This document shows, in pieces, positions 62,271-64,000 of a stretch of 64,000 bases of DNA; the first letter of the stretch is position 1, and the number at the start of each line of letters is the position of its first letter. The stretch is taken from contig NZ_VIDQ01000021.1 of the NCBI RefSeq assembly GCF_009760915.1, forward strand, positions 1 through 64,000, given 5' to 3'. Below the pieces are notes generated by a model that saw only the letters and a list, made by a program, of their open reading frames with translations, made no database searches and was not told where the DNA came from. This DNA is from Azohydromonas aeria (GTDB lineage Bacteria; Pseudomonadota; Gammaproteobacteria; Burkholderiales; Burkholderiaceae_C). The position numbers and the translations under genes are program-made.

Positions 62271-64000
62271 ATGTCGTACTCAGACTCTGTCCGCTACAGC
62301 CGGGACGGTGACCAGTTCCACTACTACTGGGCCGCCAGGCAATGCCTGCGACTTCTCGACCCGAAATCGCAGCTGGTTGCCGTTAGTATTGAAGGCGCGT
62401 CACCGGAAGAGGCGAATGGCCAAGCGGTCGAGCTGGGCGAAGAAGTCATCGACGTCGGCTTGTACTTTGAGCACGAGGCGTTGGCTCAGGCAAGCGCGGT
62501 GGAGTATTTTCAGCTCAAGCATTCCACGAAGAACCCGAACGAGCCGTGGACTGCCAGCGGCTTAAAAGAGACGATAGAAGCCTTCTCCAAGCGCTTCAGC
62601 AAGTTCTGCGAACTACACCCGGCTGCGCTCGTCAAGGAGAAGTTGAGCTTCACTTTCTTGACCAACCGGCCGGTGGCGCCCGAGGTGGTGCAGACGATAG
62701 ACGACCTTGCCCGCAACGGCACTGTTCGCGACCAACGGATTGGCGCGTTGCTGACGGGCTACGCCGAGAAGTCGAACGACATCCCCGGCTTCTTCTCGCT
62801 CTTGCGGGTCCAGGCAGGTCAGCCGGGGCTATGGGACCAGCGTAACTTGCTGTCGCTTAGCACGAACGTCTTCTTGTCCGACCCCGACGCTGACGCTGCC
62901 GGGCAGATCAAGGAGCTCATTCAGCGGCGCGCGACGTCGGAGGGCATGCTCAACCCGACGGTGCGGCGCCACGACGTGCTGAGCGCCTTCAAGGTCACCG
63001 AGCCGCATCTTTTCCCTGCCCCGTACGAGGCTGCTTCGGCTCCTGGCGAGTTCCGCCGGGAACAGCACGAAGAGCTGCTGCAGACCATCTTGGATTCCCG
63101 CTCTGCGCTCGTCCTCCATGCCGACGGTGGTGTTGGCAAGTCCGTCGTGGCACGCCAGCTGGCCAGTTCGCTGGGGCCTAGCTCGACGTCCTTGGTCTAC
63201 GACTGCTTTGGCGACGGCTCGTACCGGCGCCCTGATAAGCGGCGCCACCAGCACGTTGACGCGCTTGTACAAATCGCCAACGAGCTTGCCGCCAAGGGGC
63301 TGTGCTTTCCCCTCATCCCCACCAGTCACCCGGATGTCAAGTTGCTCATGAGAGCGTTTGCTGCTCGCATCGAGCAGGCTGCACGGCTGCTGCGCGCCAA
63401 TGATGAGCGGGCAGTGCTGTGCATCATCATCGACGCCGCTGACAACGCGGTCATGGCTGCCCGTGAGCGCAACGAGCTGTCCTTCGTTCGCGACCTCATT
63501 CGAATGGACGTGCCCGATGGGGTCCGCTTGGTATTCACCGCGCGCACTCACCGGATTGAGATGCTCGACGCAGGGCCTGATGCGCCGCAGGTGGAGCTGA
63601 GGCCGTTTTCACGAGCTGAAACTGCAAGACACCTGCGCCAGTCCTACCCCGATGCAACGGAGGGTGAGGTCGATGAGTTCGCAGTCTTCAGCAGCCACAA
63701 CCCGCGGGTTCAGGCTTTCGCACTGGCGCAGAAGCTGTCTTTGCGGGAGATGCTGCGCGAGCTGGGACCAACGCCCACGACAGTTAGCAAGACCTTGCAC
63801 CACCTGCTTGATAAGGCCGTCAAGAGGCTGAAGGATGAGGTTGGAACCGTCGAGGCGCAGCAGGTCGACATCCTGTGCCAATGCCTCGCGGTCCTGCGCC
63901 CTCTGGTGCCGATGTCGGTGCTGTCAGCGGTCTCTCAGTGTCCGCAGTCTGCCATTCGAAGCTTTGCCACTGCCTTGGGCCGCCCGCTCCTGGTCAAGGG
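62271..64000 (+). CDS. Avs-like STAND NTPase with N-terminal nuclease domain, 5' part
   Basis: First 576 residues of a large protein that runs off the window, with no stop before 64000. Start ATG 62271 (preceded by an in-frame stop). N-terminal region resembles the PD-(D/E)xK nucleases of Cap4/Mrr type: IEGAS (Glu41), VIDVGLYFE (Asp61), VEYFQLKHS (Gln81-x-Lys83). A P-loop LHADGGVGKSVVARQL (Lys290) and a Walker B LCIIIDAADNAVMAAR (Asp388) with a sensor-like VRLVFTARTHR follow, matching STAND/NACHT ATPases. The layout is that of antiviral Avs proteins, where C-terminal repeats sense phage proteins and activate the nuclease; that sensor part lies outside. Alternative: another nuclease-STAND fusion. 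Confidence 0.75.
   Translation, partial: MSYSDSVRYSRDGDQFHYYWAARQCLRLLDPKSQLVAVSIEGASPEEANGQAVELGEEVIDVGLYFEHEALAQASAVEYFQLKHSTKNPNEPWTASGLKETIEAFSKRFSKFCELHPAALVKEKLSFTFLTNRPVAPEVVQTIDDLARNGTVRDQRIGALLTGYAEKSNDIPGFFSLLRVQAGQPGLWDQRNLLSLSTNVFLSDPDADAAGQIKELIQRRATSEGMLNPTVRRHDVLSAFKVTEPHLFPAPYEAASAPGEFRREQHEELLQTILDSRSALVLHADGGVGKSVVARQLASSLGPSSTSLVYDCFGDGSYRRPDKRRHQHVDALVQIANELAAKGLCFPLIPTSHPDVKLLMRAFAARIEQAARLLRANDERAVLCIIIDAADNAVMAARERNELSFVRDLIRMDVPDGVRLVFTARTHRIEMLDAGPDAPQVELRPFSRAETARHLRQSYPDATEGEVDEFAVFSSHNPRVQAFALAQKLSLREMLRELGPTPTTVSKTLHHLLDKAVKRLKDEVGTVEAQQVDILCQCLAVLRPLVPMSVLSAVSQCPQSAIRSFATALGRPLLVK

Overview
The window is 64 kb of high-G+C DNA from a betaproteobacterium of the order Burkholderiales, probably Comamonadaceae or a close relative. 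Evidence for this is the general porin, a Bug/TctC-type binding protein, a PHA-granule phasin with PhaR-like operators, a B-family DNA polymerase II and many LysR, Lrp and LacI regulators. No rRNA, tRNA or CRISPR array was seen. The window has three parts: a backbone with scattered metabolic genes (1-16.8 kb), a large catabolic region for amines, amino acids and peptides or opines (16.8-50 kb, with a tartrate/D-malate dehydrogenase unit up to 53.4 kb), and a nested transposon pile (53.4-62.2 kb) followed by the start of a defence-type NTPase that runs off the right edge.

Left part: the 5' two-fifths or so of polB (minus strand), a small secreted protein with a likely frameshifted start, a phasin, the remnant of an IS21-family element with 23-bp terminal repeats, a small lipoprotein, a tannase/feruloyl-esterase-family lipoprotein divergent from a LacI regulator with a perfect palindrome between them, a TctC-like binding protein, a type II NADH dehydrogenase, a decayed dipeptide-ABC cassette (complete permease plus stubs of two other genes), a hydroxyacid dehydrogenase, a DAO-type oxidase, a LysR regulator and a porin.

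Middle part: a minus-strand operon (27.1 to 16.8 kb) encodes an aldehyde dehydrogenase, HAD hydrolase, PuuB-like amine oxidase, a complete dipeptide-type ABC importer (binding protein, two permeases, fused ATPase) and a second aldehyde dehydrogenase. Divergent from it a plus-strand run encodes a GNAT protein, class III aminotransferase, Lrp regulator, a three-subunit HcnABC/opine-oxidase-like dehydrogenase, DadA, a cupin, an M20 amidohydrolase and a Fur-type regulator. Next come an ABC ATPase fragment, another aldehyde dehydrogenase, a HAD gene that has lost its catalytic N-terminus, and a sugar-kinase-like/aminotransferase/Lrp module resembling hydroxylysine kinase plus phospho-lyase. A pseudogenised anion transporter separates this from a second minus-strand operon (D-serine-dehydratase-like, RidA, GNAT, PuuB-like, binding protein). 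Binding protein, PuuB, HAD, GNAT, aminotransferase and Lrp genes each occur at least twice, so the region appears built by repeated capture or duplication of one catabolic cassette. As a whole it would import a peptide- or opine-like compound, hydrolyse and oxidise it, transaminate it and oxidise the resulting semialdehydes.

Right part: a tartrate/D-malate dehydrogenase with its divergent LysR regulator ends at an old inverted IS630 fragment. A Tn3-family transposon abuts that fragment, an IS1182 element interrupts the Tn3 transposase, an IS630 element sits exactly in the stop codon of the IS1182 transposase, an IS66 element is flanked by a perfect 8-bp target duplication, and a second IS630 element follows. 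Beyond this lies the N-terminal 576 residues of an Avs-like STAND NTPase with an N-terminal restriction-type nuclease domain, the most likely phage-defence gene in the window.
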